The position numbers were made by a program, and so were the translations under genes. The notes under the pieces were generated by a model that was given only the letters and a program-made list of their open reading frames with translations, was not told the origin of the DNA and made no database searches. Positions 44,183 to 53,917 of a DNA stretch of 64,000 nt are shown one piece after another (position 1 is the stretch's first letter; the number at the start of each line of letters is the position of its first letter). This DNA comes from Parablautia muri (GTDB lineage Bacteria; Bacillota; Clostridia; Lachnospirales; Lachnospiraceae): NCBI RefSeq assembly GCF_009917485.1, contig NZ_QZDT01000009.1, forward strand, positions 62,001-126,000. The letters are read 5' to 3'.

Positions 44183-45028
44183 CTATTCTCCCAGCTTCAT
44201 AGCAATTACGAAACCAATTCCAAAAGTCACCACACTGACCACAATACCCGGCACCGTAATTGTACCCACATCTCCCAACAGGAAAATCGCAAAAGGAGAA
44301 GCCACAATCAATCCAATGATAGCCCAATATGCCTGAATGGGAAACTTTTCAAAAATAACTTCAATCAGCTTTGCAATGGCAAAAACACCTGCCACAATTC
44401 CGATTCCCATAGGCACTAAAACACCGCATCCCTGTATCATACCCGCAACATCGAAAGATGCCAGCGCCGTAACAAAATTTTTAATTGACGCTACAATCGG
44501 ATTATAATATCCCATAAGCAGCAGCATCATCGAACCGCTAACCCCAGGTATAACCATAGTCGCCGAAGCAATGACACCCACCACAAAAAGTTTCATTACA
44601 GACCAAAGACTAAATGACAGGTCGGCAGCAGCGCCTTCCTTTTCCCCTATGGCAGCCATTCCTACCACAACTGCAAAAAAAATCAGAAAAGGAAGAATAT
44701 AACTGGTTTTAATCCCCTTTCCCTTCACCTTCTTACAGACAGCGGGAAGCCCTCCCACAATCAAGCCGATAAACAGGCAGTTAGTCTGCAGCGGAAAATG
44801 TTCAAAAGCAGGCTCAATCACAAAAGACAGCCCTACCAGTGCAATGCCCATTCCTATCGCAATTGGAATCAAAAATTTTAGGCTCTCTTTCAGTTCCTTG
44901 AATAAATGGGTGACGCTGTGAATCATCTTGTCATAAATACCCATGGAAACCGCCATAGTTCCTCCGCTGACGCCGGGAATAATATTAGCAGTTCCCATTA
45001 CAATACCTTTTAAAATGTTCTTAATCAT
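44183..45028 (-). CDS. DUF368 membrane protein (undecaprenyl-phosphate translocase family)
   Basis: 281 residues, eight or more membrane segments. The family motif occurs twice: NIIPGVSGGTMAVSMG near residue 20 and MVIPGVSGSMMLLLMG near residue 150, an inverted-repeat layout. DUF368 (PopT) proteins are known to return the lipid carrier undecaprenyl phosphate across the membrane, supporting wall and glycan synthesis. The ribosome site AGGAGGTG is the end of a family A hairpin. Placed between hisC and a methyltransferase. Confidence 0.88.
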   Translation of the reverse strand: MIKNILKGIVMGTANIIPGVSGGTMAVSMGIYDKMIHSVTHLFKELKESLKFLIPIAIGMGIALVGLSFVIEPAFEHFPLQTNCLFIGLIVGGLPAVCKKVKGKGIKTSYILPFLIFFAVVVGMAAIGEKEGAAADLSFSLWSVMKLFVVGVIASATMVIPGVSGSMMLLLMGYYNPIVASIKNFVTALASFDVAGMIQGCGVLVPMGIGIVAGVFAIAKLIEVIFEKFPIQAYWAIIGLIVASPFAIFLLGDVGTITVPGIVVSVVTFGIGFVIAMKLGE

Positions 45029-45037
45029 TTTTACACC

Positions 45038-45171
45038 TCCTGCATACCGCAAGCTTTGCTTGTGGTACTGCCACTAATAAAGAGTTTGGAAGTTTACTTC
45101 CAAACTTACACCTCCTGCATACAATAAGCAGAGCTTATTGTCCTATATCGCAAGCTTTGCCTGCGTTACTT
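45038..45171 (-). repeat. Hairpin-RBS repeats, family A, tandem copies before DUF368 gene
   Basis: Copy one at 45038-45072 with the extra TTTGGAAGTAAACTTCCAAA hairpin at 45084-45106; copy two, more degenerate, at 45112-45143, joined to a third half at 45144-45171 that overlaps the 3' end of hisC. Each unit begins after a CCTCCTGCATA that reads TATGCAGGAGG in gene direction, so two potential ribosome sites are present in tandem. Confidence 0.75.
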
Positions 45172-46218
45172 TAAATAATTTTCTAAAAACGCAACCAGCT
45201 TCTCCATCTGCTCATCTGTTCCAATGGTGATGCGCAGATAATTGCTTATCCTTTCCTTATCCCAATGCCTTACATATATATTATTTGCTTTAAGGGCAAG
45301 AAAAATATCCTTTGCAGGTACCTTTTCATGGCTTACAAATAAGAAATTCGCCTTCGAATCGGCAAAGGAAAATCCAAGCCTTTTTAACTGCTCCTTTGTC
45401 CACTCCCTGGTTTTTACAATTTTTCCTATCATCTCCTTAAAATAGGCATCATCCAAAACAGCCGCTGTCCCCATCTCGATCGCCGGCATGTTCATGGTGT
45501 AGGAATTAAAGGAAAACTTTACATCCTTTAAATAATGAATCAATTTTTCATTTCCAATGGCAAAGCCAATCCGCGCCCCTGCCATTGCACGGGATTTTGA
45601 AAAGGTTTGCACCACCATCAGATTGTCATATTGATTTATCAGCGGAATCATGCTTGTTCCGCCAAAATCCACATAAGCTTCATCCACAATCACCACGGAA
45701 TCCGGGTTCTCCGCAATTATCTCCTCAAAAAGGCTCACATCCTCCAGCACGCCTGTAGGCGCGTTGGGATTTGGAATTACAATTCCCCCGTTGGATCTCA
45801 GATAGTCCTCTTTTCTAATGCGGAAATCCGAATCGAGGGCGCAGACCTTATAAGGAATTCTGAATACTTCCGCCCACACATTATAAAAGGAATAGGTAAT
45901 GTCCGGAAACAAAATTGGCTTGTCTCCATAAAAAAAGGTCATAAAAGCCATAGCAAGCACATCATCCGATCCCACACCCACAAACACCTGCTCCGGCTTT
46001 ACGTGATAATAGTCTGCCAATGCATGCACCAGCTTTTCTGCATGCATATCCGGATAAAGACGAAGCTTCCCGTAATCCATTTCTTCCTGTATTTTTCCGA
46101 CTTCAGGGGAAGGGGGATAGGGGCATTCATTGGTATTTAGTTTTATGACTCCCTCCCTTTTAGGCTGCTCTCCGGCCACATAGGGCTCTACCCTTCTCAC
46201 ATTTTTTTCCCAGCTCAT
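45166..46218 (-). CDS. hisC: Histidinol-phosphate aminotransferase
   Basis: 350 residues. Fold type I PLP enzyme: LNTNECPYPPSPEV start, GVGSDDVLAMAF, NPNAPTGVL near residue 150, the Asp/Tyr in IVDEAYVDF, PLP lysine in TFSKSRAMAGARIGFA near 210, and LRITIGTDEQM at the end. Usually makes histidinol phosphate in histidine synthesis; some relatives act on aromatic amino acids. No other his gene is present nearby. GAGGAGG lies before the ATG. Confidence 0.9.
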   Translation of the reverse strand: MSWEKNVRRVEPYVAGEQPKREGVIKLNTNECPYPPSPEVGKIQEEMDYGKLRLYPDMHAEKLVHALADYYHVKPEQVFVGVGSDDVLAMAFMTFFYGDKPILFPDITYSFYNVWAEVFRIPYKVCALDSDFRIRKEDYLRSNGGIVIPNPNAPTGVLEDVSLFEEIIAENPDSVVIVDEAYVDFGGTSMIPLINQYDNLMVVQTFSKSRAMAGARIGFAIGNEKLIHYLKDVKFSFNSYTMNMPAIEMGTAAVLDDAYFKEMIGKIVKTREWTKEQLKRLGFSFADSKANFLFVSHEKVPAKDIFLALKANNIYVRHWDKERISNYLRITIGTDEQMEKLVAFLENYLK

Positions 46219-46387
46219 TTCATCCTCCTCGCTGCCAGGTTATTTGCTATCCATCTGGGCATTTCTCATTTTTATATATTTACAATATCTGCCAGCCCCT
46301 ATGGTAACATTATAAGGGCTTCTTCGCAAGCACAATTCATCCTTTCATGGATATCTTTACATTTCTTTAATACCTTTTAAATATCTT

Positions 46388-47401
46388 TTATACACTCCAC
46401 TCTTTTGCCAGTTGCCTGTATTCTTCCGCTTGTTTGGGCAGATCCATCTTATCATAGCAGTCGGAAAGCCTCGCAAGAGGGAAATCACCGCCGGTATGGA
46501 TATTTAGGATACTTTGTGTCTCATATGCCGCATTATAATACCAGATGGTGGCTTCCTGATATTCTTCCCGTTCAAAATAGTATTCTCCCAATTCGAAGCA
46601 CACTTCGCTTACACCCTCACTGGCGATATCCTTCATGGCATAGCGATACATTTTCAGGTAATCCCCACGCATTCTTGCACCTTTCACCACAATGCACACT
46701 GCCTCTTTCATTTGGTCTTGTCCTGTTTCTCCACTGTCTGCTATTTGTGTAAAATACGCTTCCGCTTCTCTAAAATTTTCCGGCGTTCCGCAAATCATAA
46801 GTTCTCTGGCATACATATTTTTAAGCCGGTCTGACAGCTCTCCGCCCTCCCCGACTATTTTATGGAAAATCTCCAAATCCCTTCCTGCATGGCTGCCTGC
46901 CGGTAAATGCGTAATTTCTATGTCACTGTCAAACACAGTTGGGGAAAGACGCACTGTCTCATGCACCGGCTCAATCCAGCAAAAAGTACGCAGTCTCTTA
47001 AACAGCTTGGGGCGGAGCTCCTTATCATAATTGTACACAGTTCCAAAGGATAGCTGGTTTGCGTAATACATCTGTACAATCTCGATCTCCGGTATGAGCT
47101 TTTCCTTTAAAATCCTGAATTTTTCCCGATTGCTTTCATCTAAAACCTCATCCGCATCAGCAGAATAAATATAATCGCATTTCGCCTTTGAAAAGGAAAA
47201 ATTTCTTGCCTCTGCAAAATCCTGGGACCATTTAAAATCATAAACTTTATCCGTATATCTGGCGGCTATCTCCTTTGTCCCGTCCTCAGACCCTGTGTCC
47301 ACAATAATAATCTCATCTACCAGATCCCCGATGCTGTCAAGGCATCTTGCTAAAATCTTTTCTTCATTCTTTACAATCATACACAAACTAATCGTGACCA
47401 C
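46388..47401 (-). CDS. GT2 glycosyltransferase with TPR-like C-terminus
   Basis: 337 residues. Family 2 GT-A domain: ISLCMIVKNEEKILARCLDS, IIIVDTGSEDGTKEIA and the metal motif YSADADEVLD near residue 95. The last 130 residues are helical repeats (CFELGEYYFEREEYQEATIW) of TPR type. GTG start: AGGAGG lies eight bases upstream, while the longer frame has no ribosome site. Likely transfers a sugar in the cytoplasm to a glycan or protein. It lies divergent from a DUF6020 membrane protein, so both may serve surface glycan assembly. Confidence 0.88.
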   Translation of the reverse strand: MVTISLCMIVKNEEKILARCLDSIGDLVDEIIIVDTGSEDGTKEIAARYTDKVYDFKWSQDFAEARNFSFSKAKCDYIYSADADEVLDESNREKFRILKEKLIPEIEIVQMYYANQLSFGTVYNYDKELRPKLFKRLRTFCWIEPVHETVRLSPTVFDSDIEITHLPAGSHAGRDLEIFHKIVGEGGELSDRLKNMYARELMICGTPENFREAEAYFTQIADSGETGQDQMKEAVCIVVKGARMRGDYLKMYRYAMKDIASEGVSEVCFELGEYYFEREEYQEATIWYYNAAYETQSILNIHTGGDFPLARLSDCYDKMDLPKQAEEYRQLAKEWSV

Positions 47402-47580
47402 GCTTCTATCCTCCTGCTTTTTATTAAGTATATTCATTGACAACAATAGTGTTATACGATATAGTGTTTCTAAATGCCGGAATTTACGCAATCATGTAAA
47501 CCCATTTCGTAGACAAAACTTACATTGGCACATATGCTAATTATAACATAAGACATATTTAAGGAACAGGAGCAAATACC

Positions 47581-49428
47581 ATGAAAACCATGTTAAGGAC
47601 CAGACTTACCATAAAAGCGACCCAGAGCTTTTTTACTACATGGGCACTTATGAAAGCAAGCCGCATGGAACCAGGAAATATTTTAACCCTTGTCTTCTTT
47701 CTCTTTAGCTTTTTCTTTTATTGCTATGTGGATGAGCACCTATATCGGTCTCATCTTGGAAAAAACCGAAAGACAACGGTAACCTCCGTGGTCATTTCCA
47801 TTCTTTTCACGGTTTTTTATATGGCTGTGGATTACCCCAGATATATAGACACGCTTACCAACCCTTTGTTCCGAATGGGTATCATTTGCTCCACATTTCT
47901 AGGCTTTGGATTCCTTTTTTATCATATACTTATTTTTCTCTTTTCCTGCACCGGAGATAAAGTGCGCCTTCGCAGCGTACTTTTCACGGACCCCTATGAC
48001 CCTGTGCAGCCGATTTCCGCCGTCCGGTGTCGTTTTCCATGGCTTTCTAAAGCTTTAACCTTTTTGCGCTCCTTTTACATAAAGCACACGGCACTTTGTG
48101 CTTTCCTGCTTTGCTTTATTTTCTGGTTTCCCTATTTTCTGTATCAATATCCGGGTATCATGACCCCGGACAGCATCAATCAGTTTGAGCAGGTGGTAAA
48201 AGTTATCCCGTACAGCAATCATCATCCCTGGGTGCACACTCTTATCATTAAGCTGCTTTACTCTATTGGTTACAAGCTCACCGGTAGTATGGTGGTTGCA
48301 CTTTCCTTTTATACCTTTTTTCAGATGTGCGTCCTTGCCTTAAGTGTAAGTTATTTCATCCTCACCATGAAAAAATACTGTGTGAGAACCCGCATCTGTC
48401 TCTTGGTAACTCTGTTTTATGCACTAATTCCTTACCATGCCGTCCACTCTGTTACCATATGGAAGGATGTTCTTTTTGCTGCCGCTATGCTCAGCCTTGG
48501 CTGTTCCTCCTTATGTCTGCTTAGAAAGACAAGCATCCCCCACCTGTGCATTTTTGCAATTTCAGGACTTGCAATGTGTCTGCTGCGCTCTAATGGCTGG
48601 TATGCCTTTATACTTTGCCTTCCCTTTTTACTGATTTATTTCAGAAAAAAAGCTTGGGTGATGGTTCCTGTCCTTCTGGGGATTTTTCTGTGTGCGGCTA
48701 TCATAAAATATCCGGTTATGCAGGCATTTGAGGTTACACAGCCAGACTTAATTGAGTCTCTTGCCATTCCAGCCCAGCAGATTACCGCCGTTATCTGTAA
48801 GGATCGTGTTCTCACAGATGCGGAAAGGGATTTCATTGAAAATGTGGTAGATTTAACCTATATTAAAAAATTGTATGATCCTTCTTACGCTGACAATATC
48901 AAAGAGTTAGTCAGAGCCGGAAATCAAGATTATCTGTCAGACCATAAATGGGAATTTTTTAAGCTGTGGGCGAAACTGGGATTACGTTACCCTGGCGATT
49001 ATATAACAGCCTATATTCATCAGACCTACGGTTACTGGTATCCGGATTCCTTTTATCCGGTGGCTGATGTTGAAGGTGTCAGCGCCACCGACTTAGGTGT
49101 CTCACACACTCCTCTCATTGGTGGTCCTTTGGTCATTAAAATAAAAGAAATTTCCATTAAGCTTGGCGGTATGCTTCCCCTGTACGGCCCTCTTTGGAGT
49201 ATGGGTGTCATTTGCTGGATACTGATTTTCTGTATCGGCAATGCCTTTGTACGATCGGAAACCTCAAAATTAATTTTCTATTTGCCAAGTGTGGCTGTGC
49301 TGTTCACTGTTTTGATTGCAACCCCGGTTGCCTCAGAGTTCCGCTATGTCTATTTTATGGTTTTCTCTCTGCCATTTTATATCATTACCTCTATGCTGAT
49401 GCTGCGTCATAATACGGAAGAAAAATAA
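47581..49428 (+). CDS. DUF6020 family polytopic membrane protein, GT-C-like
   Basis: 615 residues with about 12-14 membrane segments and a soluble part near residues 390-500. The first extracellular loop has YPGIMTPDSINQFEQV and SNHHPWVHTLIIKL, resembling the acidic/His loop of lipid-linked sugar transferases (GT-C). CAGGAG eight bases before the ATG. A strong hairpin follows the stop. Likely uses a polyprenyl-phosphate sugar to modify a surface polymer; inference only. Confidence 0.75.
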   Translation: MKTMLRTRLTIKATQSFFTTWALMKASRMEPGNILTLVFFLFSFFFYCYVDEHLYRSHLGKNRKTTVTSVVISILFTVFYMAVDYPRYIDTLTNPLFRMGIICSTFLGFGFLFYHILIFLFSCTGDKVRLRSVLFTDPYDPVQPISAVRCRFPWLSKALTFLRSFYIKHTALCAFLLCFIFWFPYFLYQYPGIMTPDSINQFEQVVKVIPYSNHHPWVHTLIIKLLYSIGYKLTGSMVVALSFYTFFQMCVLALSVSYFILTMKKYCVRTRICLLVTLFYALIPYHAVHSVTIWKDVLFAAAMLSLGCSSLCLLRKTSIPHLCIFAISGLAMCLLRSNGWYAFILCLPFLLIYFRKKAWVMVPVLLGIFLCAAIIKYPVMQAFEVTQPDLIESLAIPAQQITAVICKDRVLTDAERDFIENVVDLTYIKKLYDPSYADNIKELVRAGNQDYLSDHKWEFFKLWAKLGLRYPGDYITAYIHQTYGYWYPDSFYPVADVEGVSATDLGVSHTPLIGGPLVIKIKEISIKLGGMLPLYGPLWSMGVICWILIFCIGNAFVRSETSKLIFYLPSVAVLFTVLIATPVASEFRYVYFMVFSLPFYIITSMLMLRHNTEEK

Positions 49429-49457
49429 GCTGGCCCTTGGGCCAGCTCCAATTTTTA
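49428..49457. terminator. Bidirectional terminator
   Basis: AGCTGGCCC-TTG-GGCCAGCT with T-runs on both strands, between the DUF6020 gene and the convergent ABC transporter ATPase gene. Confidence 0.9.
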
Positions 49458-50177
49458 CAAAACCTTAGAGAGGAAATCCTGCAGTCTCTCACATTTCGGA
49501 TGATTGAAAAATTCAGCAGGGGTATTTTCCTCCATAATATTTCCCTCATCCATAAACAGCACCTTTGTTCCCACTTCCCGCGCAAATCCCATCTCATGTG
49601 TCACTACCACCATCGTCATGCCTGATTCCGCAAGCTCTTTCATAACATCCAAAACCTCGCCTACCATTTCCGGGTCAAGGGCTGATGTAGGTTCATCAAA
49701 AAGCATCACTCTTGGATTCATGGCCAGGGATCTCACAATGGCAATCCTCTGCTTTTGACCGCCGGAAAGCTGGCTGGGATAGGCATCCGCCTTTTCCTTA
49801 AGTCCTACTCTTGCAAGAAGCTTTAATGCATTTTCTTTTGCTTCTTCTTTTCCCATAAGCTTCAGCTTTACGGGAGCCAGCGTAATATTATCTATAATGG
49901 AAAGGTTATGAAACAGATTAAAATTCTGGAACACCATTCCCATGTGCTCCCTGATTTTATCAATATTTACTTTCGGGTCTGTAATGAGCTGTCCGTCAAA
50001 CCAAATTTCACCACGGGTAGGCGTCTCTAAAAGATTCAGGCAACGCAAAAAGGTACTTTTTCCTGAGCCAGAAGGCCCCACAATCACAATCTTTTCTCCC
50101 TGATGCACATGATAATTGACTCCGCGCAATACATGATTTCCCTCAAATTCTTTGTGCAGTTCCTTAACGATTATCAC
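49455..50177 (-). CDS. Polar amino acid ABC transporter ATP-binding protein
   Basis: 240 residues, the exact size for GlnQ/ArtP-type ATPases. Walker [18 protein letters not shown]-loop VFQNFNLF, signature [15 protein letters not shown], Walker [17 protein letters not shown] and switch [11 protein letters not shown]. Pairs with the overlapping permease gene (14-base overlap) and the binding lipoprotein. The ATPase stop lies just inside the bidirectional terminator. Confidence 0.95.
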   Translation of the reverse strand: MIIVKELHKEFEGNHVLRGVNYHVHQGEKIVIVGPSGSGKSTFLRCLNLLETPTRGEIWFDGQLITDPKVNIDKIREHMGMVFQNFNLFHNLSIIDNITLAPVKLKLMGKEEAKENALKLLARVGLKEKADAYPSQLSGGQKQRIAIVRSLAMNPRVMLFDEPTSALDPEMVGEVLDVMKELAESGMTMVVVTHEMGFAREVGTKVLFMDEGNIMEENTPAEFFNHPKCERLQDFLSKVL

Positions 50178-50865
50178 TTCTACGCAGCCTCCTCTCCAGT
50201 ATATCCAGCAAAATTGTCAGTATCTTAATAATGACAAAATAAATGACAGCGGCTCCTATCAGCGGCATAAACGGCTCATAGGTCCTTGATGAAATCTGAT
50301 TGGCCATTCTTGTAAGGTCTGTAAGGCTCACATAGCCTACAATAGCCGTCTCCTTGAGAAGAACTATGAACTCGTTTCCAATCGGAGGCAGCACATTTTT
50401 AATTGCCTGTGGGATTATGATATAAATCATGGTTTGCGCTTTGGAAAGTCCAAGGGATCGACCTGCCTCCGTCTGCCCTTTATCCACAGCCAAAATACCT
50501 GCGCGCACAATTTCCGCCACATAAGCGCCGCTGTTAATACCAAATGAAAGCACGGCAACTAAAGTACCATTCTTACAGCTTTTCATAATGATAAACCACA
50601 TGATCAAAAGCTGTAAAACAGAAGGCGTTCCTCTAATCACATCTATATAAACATTCGCAATTACTGTCCAAATGGTCTTTTTCCCATTTCTGCCGGTAGA
50701 GAGCTTCATAAGGGCTAACACCGTACCAATCAAAAGCCCCAGAATCGCTGCAAAGAAAGCGATCTCCAGCGTAACGCCAAGCCCTTCTATGTAAAGTTTC
50801 CACCTGTCAGATGCTACAAATGCCATCTCAAACTTTTCGGCTGTTTTTTCAAACCATGCTTGCAT
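50164..50865 (-). CDS. Polar amino acid ABC transporter permease
   Basis: 233 residues with five membrane segments. HisM/ArtQ-type: [19 protein letters not shown] at the start, [18 protein letters not shown], the EAA loop [20 protein letters not shown] near residue 140 and [20 protein letters not shown]. Likely works as a homodimer. Separated from the binding-protein gene by a weak terminator and a family C repeat. Confidence 0.93.
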   Translation of the reverse strand: MQAWFEKTAEKFEMAFVASDRWKLYIEGLGVTLEIAFFAAILGLLIGTVLALMKLSTGRNGKKTIWTVIANVYIDVIRGTPSVLQLLIMWFIIMKSCKNGTLVAVLSFGINSGAYVAEIVRAGILAVDKGQTEAGRSLGLSKAQTMIYIIIPQAIKNVLPPIGNEFIVLLKETAIVGYVSLTDLTRMANQISSRTYEPFMPLIGAAVIYFVIIKILTILLDILERRLRRSDNR

Positions 50866-50888
50866 ATCATAAGTTCCTTTCCTTTTTC

Positions 50889-50917
50889 AAAAAAGGATAG
50901 CAACCATTGTGCTATCC
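50889..50917 (-). terminator. Intra-operon terminator between binding protein and permease genes
   Basis: Minus strand GGATAGCA-CAATGGT-TGCTATCC then TTTTTTG. Such partial terminators let the binding protein be made in excess. Confidence 0.8.
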
Positions 50918-50923
50918 TCTTTT

Positions 50924-50961
50924 ATCAACGCTGACATGCAAAGCACGACTGCGTTTGTTAA
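50924..50961 (-). repeat. Dispersed repeat, family C, copy
   Basis: Minus strand TAACAAACGCAGTCGTGCTT then TGCATGTCAGCGTTGATAAA, matching the copies at 35897 and 25942. Confidence 0.55.
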
Positions 50962-51021
50962 CATGAGGGCGTCTTGTGAAATGTGGCGTCCGTTATTTTT
51001 CGTATACTGCTGTTTGCGTTT

Positions 51022-51939
51022 TTAGTTTTCGATATAAGTCTCAACTAATTCATCAAAGGTTCCATCTGTTTTTATTTCTGCCAAAGCCGCATTGATCTGC
51101 GCTACCAAAGCTGCATCACCTTTCGGGATTGCAATGGCATACTCCTCAGGCTCAAAACCAAATTCCGCTCCATCAACCGCTGTAAGCTGTCCTTCAAACT
51201 TGCTTGCAAACACCAGTGCAGGATTCTTATCAATGATAACACAGTCAACTTTTCCGTTTATTAAATCGTTAACTGCATCCATTCCTTTATTGTACTGGGA
51301 AACCTGGGCATCTGCAATATCATCTGATGCAATGAAATCTCCTGTGGTACCGAGCTGTACGCCAATTGCCTTTCCTTCAAGATCTGCTGCCGTAGCAATC
51401 TCTGAACCTTCAGGAAGGATTACATACTGAACGGCCTCATAATAGGAATCTGAAAAATCAACAGACTGCTGTCTCTCCTCCGTAACGGTCATCCCTGCAA
51501 TAGAAACATCCACCTTGCTTCCGATAGAAGCCACAAGGGAATCGAACTCCATGTTTTCAACCTGAACCTCTACGCCCAGCTTCTCGCCAATTGCTTTAAT
51601 AAGAGCAATATCAAAACCGTCCGGTTCACCGTCATCACCTACATACTCAAAGGGCGGGAACTCTGCGTTCGTGCCTACTGTAAGGATGCCGTCTGCTAAT
51701 GCTTCTGACGCAGCCTCTGTATCGGCTCCCGCTTCTGTCTCACTATCCTCTGCCTCTGCTTCCGGTTCAGACTGCGCATCTGTTTCCGGGGCTTCTGCCT
51801 CATCCTGCGCGCCTTCGCTTTCCGTGTTCTCCTCCCCGGCAGCATCTGATGCTGTCTCCGAAGCGTTACCGCCTCCACAGGCTGTGAGCAGACTCATTGT
51901 CATAACTGCTGCCAGTAAAAGTGCAATAAATTTTTTCAT
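51022..51939 (-). CDS. Amino acid ABC transporter substrate-binding lipoprotein
   Basis: 305 residues. Signal peptide MKKFIALLLAAVMTMS with lipobox LLTAC (Cys21), then an unusually long acidic linker (about residues 26-78, rich in Glu, Ala, Ser, Asp) that holds the domain off the membrane. The SBP_bac_3 domain follows: LTVGTNAEFPPFEYVGDDGE, GFDIALIKAIGEKLG, VSIAGMTVTEERQ and GKAIGVQLGTTGD. GGAGG seven bases before the ATG sets the start. Exact amino acid not predictable. Confidence 0.92.
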   Translation of the reverse strand: MKKFIALLLAAVMTMSLLTACGGGNASETASDAAGEENTESEGAQDEAEAPETDAQSEPEAEAEDSETEAGADTEAASEALADGILTVGTNAEFPPFEYVGDDGEPDGFDIALIKAIGEKLGVEVQVENMEFDSLVASIGSKVDVSIAGMTVTEERQQSVDFSDSYYEAVQYVILPEGSEIATAADLEGKAIGVQLGTTGDFIASDDIADAQVSQYNKGMDAVNDLINGKVDCVIIDKNPALVFASKFEGQLTAVDGAEFGFEPEEYAIAIPKGDAALVAQINAALAEIKTDGTFDELVETYIEN

Positions 51940-52036
51940 AACTACTCCTCCATTTTTATGCATAATTATGCATTAATTTTGTAAACACTACGAGTCTATC
52001 ACTTTCATAGTCTAAAATCAAGACCTTTATTACTTT

Positions 52037-53914
52037 TTAATGCAAAACTGCAATCATTTCCTTCCTTATATATACAGTTGCATTTTGGGAGTCTTTGTAT
52101 ACAACAAGGGCCTCATCTTCTCTCCCCAAACGGAAAAGTCCCGGCTTGATACAATATCGGTTGGTATATGCTTTTTCTACCATAGTTTCCGTAATCTTTA
52201 TGGTATATGTATCCTCCTCCAGCCTGACCATGCAGCGCCCCAGGTAAAGCATCCTGCCTTCTCCATTATCATTATAAACCTTCACGCTGTTTCTTAAATA
52301 AAACAGCCATAACAGGATTCCTGCAATCAGCGCCAGCACGCCTGCTGTCACTGTAAGCATTCTGACCACAGGATTTGCAAAAATACTGTTATTTCTTTCG
52401 CTTAACCCTACCTTATACCGGATTTCTTCCATGGCCTGTTTTTCCGGTATGGACGCACTTTTTGTTTCTTTTACTATCTTAGGGGAGGGTGTCATGGAAG
52501 GAGCAGGGGTATCCTGCGCTTTTTCCTCTATCACTTTTTTTACTCCCCTCTTTACGGTTTCTTGTGCCTGCTCAGAGGCTGCCAACGCATCCTCATCTTT
52601 ACGCTCCCTGACTTCATCCCTCTGGTCCGGCAGCACATTTTCATTGTTTTCCTCCGATGGATTTTCCCCATCTTCAGATGGCCTCCCATCCCGTTCCTCA
52701 TCCGGTATATCTGTGGGAGCAGGATTAGGCTCTGATGCAGGTTTTTCAGATATCGCAGGGCTTTTCGAAGGGGTGGCTGATGGCACAGGCCTTGTAGCCG
52801 CTTTCAATATATTATCTACCTGAATTTTACCGGTCAGTCCACTCTCATCCACGTCCTTATTTTTCAGTCTTAACCGGACCGAATAATCGCCATTTTGTTT
52901 TACCTGAATTTGATCACCACTGCCTGCCTGGTTTCCGTTTTCATCCCACCAGACATAAGGATCGCTGTCAAGCTCTAGCTTCCCTCCTGTCAAATCCTCC
53001 AGTCTCACATGCAAAGTAACCTCCTCTGCTGTGCTCAGGGTTTCGTTGGTTACAATCAAGCGCCCGCACGGCACATCCTCCTTAAGGCCACAGTCAAGCC
53101 CATAGCCATCAACATCTGTTCCGCATTCTGTCTCATAGAACTCTATTTCATCCTTCCCGTAACCACAATCCGGCTCGTAGCGTTCAACATCCGTATCTTC
53201 TTTTCCACAGCCAATTTTATAGCTTTCTACCGTATCTTCATCCTTACCGCAGATCACCACCTGATAATCATGCATCATAGGTGCCATGAATCCGCACTGC
53301 TGACAATATCTGATAATTGTATTTTCCGTTCCCGCATCACAGCTGTCATGGTTCGCTATTCCTTCCGCTCTCACAAATACGCTCTCCCCATGGCCGGAAA
53401 AACATCTGCCGGTTTCTGTGCTGATCACATTAACTGTTGTGTAGCTAATGGTGCATGCTCTTTCCTCATAACAGCTATTCCCGTGCTCATGTTTCACAGG
53501 TTCGCTAAAGCACCCTCCACCCTCTGTTGGATTTCCCTGATGCTCATGATAGATTTCTTTCCCGTAGCAGCCGCCGCCTGTATCTTCACTTCCCTGATGG
53601 ATATGGAGCACAGGCTTCGTATAACAGCCACCGCCAGTGGCTGCATTTCCCTCGTGCTCATGCTCTATCGCCTGTTTATAGCATCCTCCAAAAACATCCT
53701 GACTCCCTATATGCCTGTGGTATATGTAGGTAATCGTCTCTTTGGGTGCCTGGTTCAAAGCAGAATCCTTTTGATTGATGTTGCTTTCTTCTGCTCTTTC
53801 CTGCTTTTCTGTTCCGTATACTGGCATGGCCGCGGCAAAAAGCAAAGGAAAAGCAATCAGAATGGGTATTGCTTTCAAAAATCTTTTCTTCTTTTCTTTC
53901 TCTATTTCCTTCAT
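52037..53914 (-). CDS. Cys/His-repeat surface protein, membrane-anchored
   Basis: 625 residues. Signal peptide or membrane helix at about residues 10-33 (AIPILIAFPLLFAAAMPVYG), then at about 65-145 four and a half 19-20-residue units of H-x-H-x-G-x4-GGC(Y/F), then at about 215-290 four Cys-Gly units (IGCGKEDTDVERYEPDCGYG) with acidic spacers. A Pro/Ser/Glu-rich region follows, then a membrane helix near 515 (MLTVTAGVLALIAGILLWLF) and a short intracellular domain of 80 residues. Regular Cys and His spacing suggests metal binding or disulfide links outside the cell. ATGs at 53917 and 53914 are both possible. No family recognised. Confidence 0.7.
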   Translation of the reverse strand: MKEIEKEKKKRFLKAIPILIAFPLLFAAAMPVYGTEKQERAEESNINQKDSALNQAPKETITYIYHRHIGSQDVFGGCYKQAIEHEHEGNAATGGGCYTKPVLHIHQGSEDTGGGCYGKEIYHEHQGNPTEGGGCFSEPVKHEHGNSCYEERACTISYTTVNVISTETGRCFSGHGESVFVRAEGIANHDSCDAGTENTIIRYCQQCGFMAPMMHDYQVVICGKDEDTVESYKIGCGKEDTDVERYEPDCGYGKDEIEFYETECGTDVDGYGLDCGLKEDVPCGRLIVTNETLSTAEEVTLHVRLEDLTGGKLELDSDPYVWWDENGNQAGSGDQIQVKQNGDYSVRLRLKNKDVDESGLTGKIQVDNILKAATRPVPSATPSKSPAISEKPASEPNPAPTDIPDEERDGRPSEDGENPSEENNENVLPDQRDEVRERKDEDALAASEQAQETVKRGVKKVIEEKAQDTPAPSMTPSPKIVKETKSASIPEKQAMEEIRYKVGLSERNNSIFANPVVRMLTVTAGVLALIAGILLWLFYLRNSVKVYNDNGEGRMLYLGRCMVRLEEDTYTIKITETMVEKAYTNRYCIKPGLFRLGREDEALVVYKDSQNATVYIRKEMIAVLH

Positions 53915-53917
53915 CAT

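Noticed and set aside
51696-51887. Small open frames on both strands within the binding-protein linker
   Set aside because: By-products of the repetitive Glu/Ala/Ser codons in the acidic linker.
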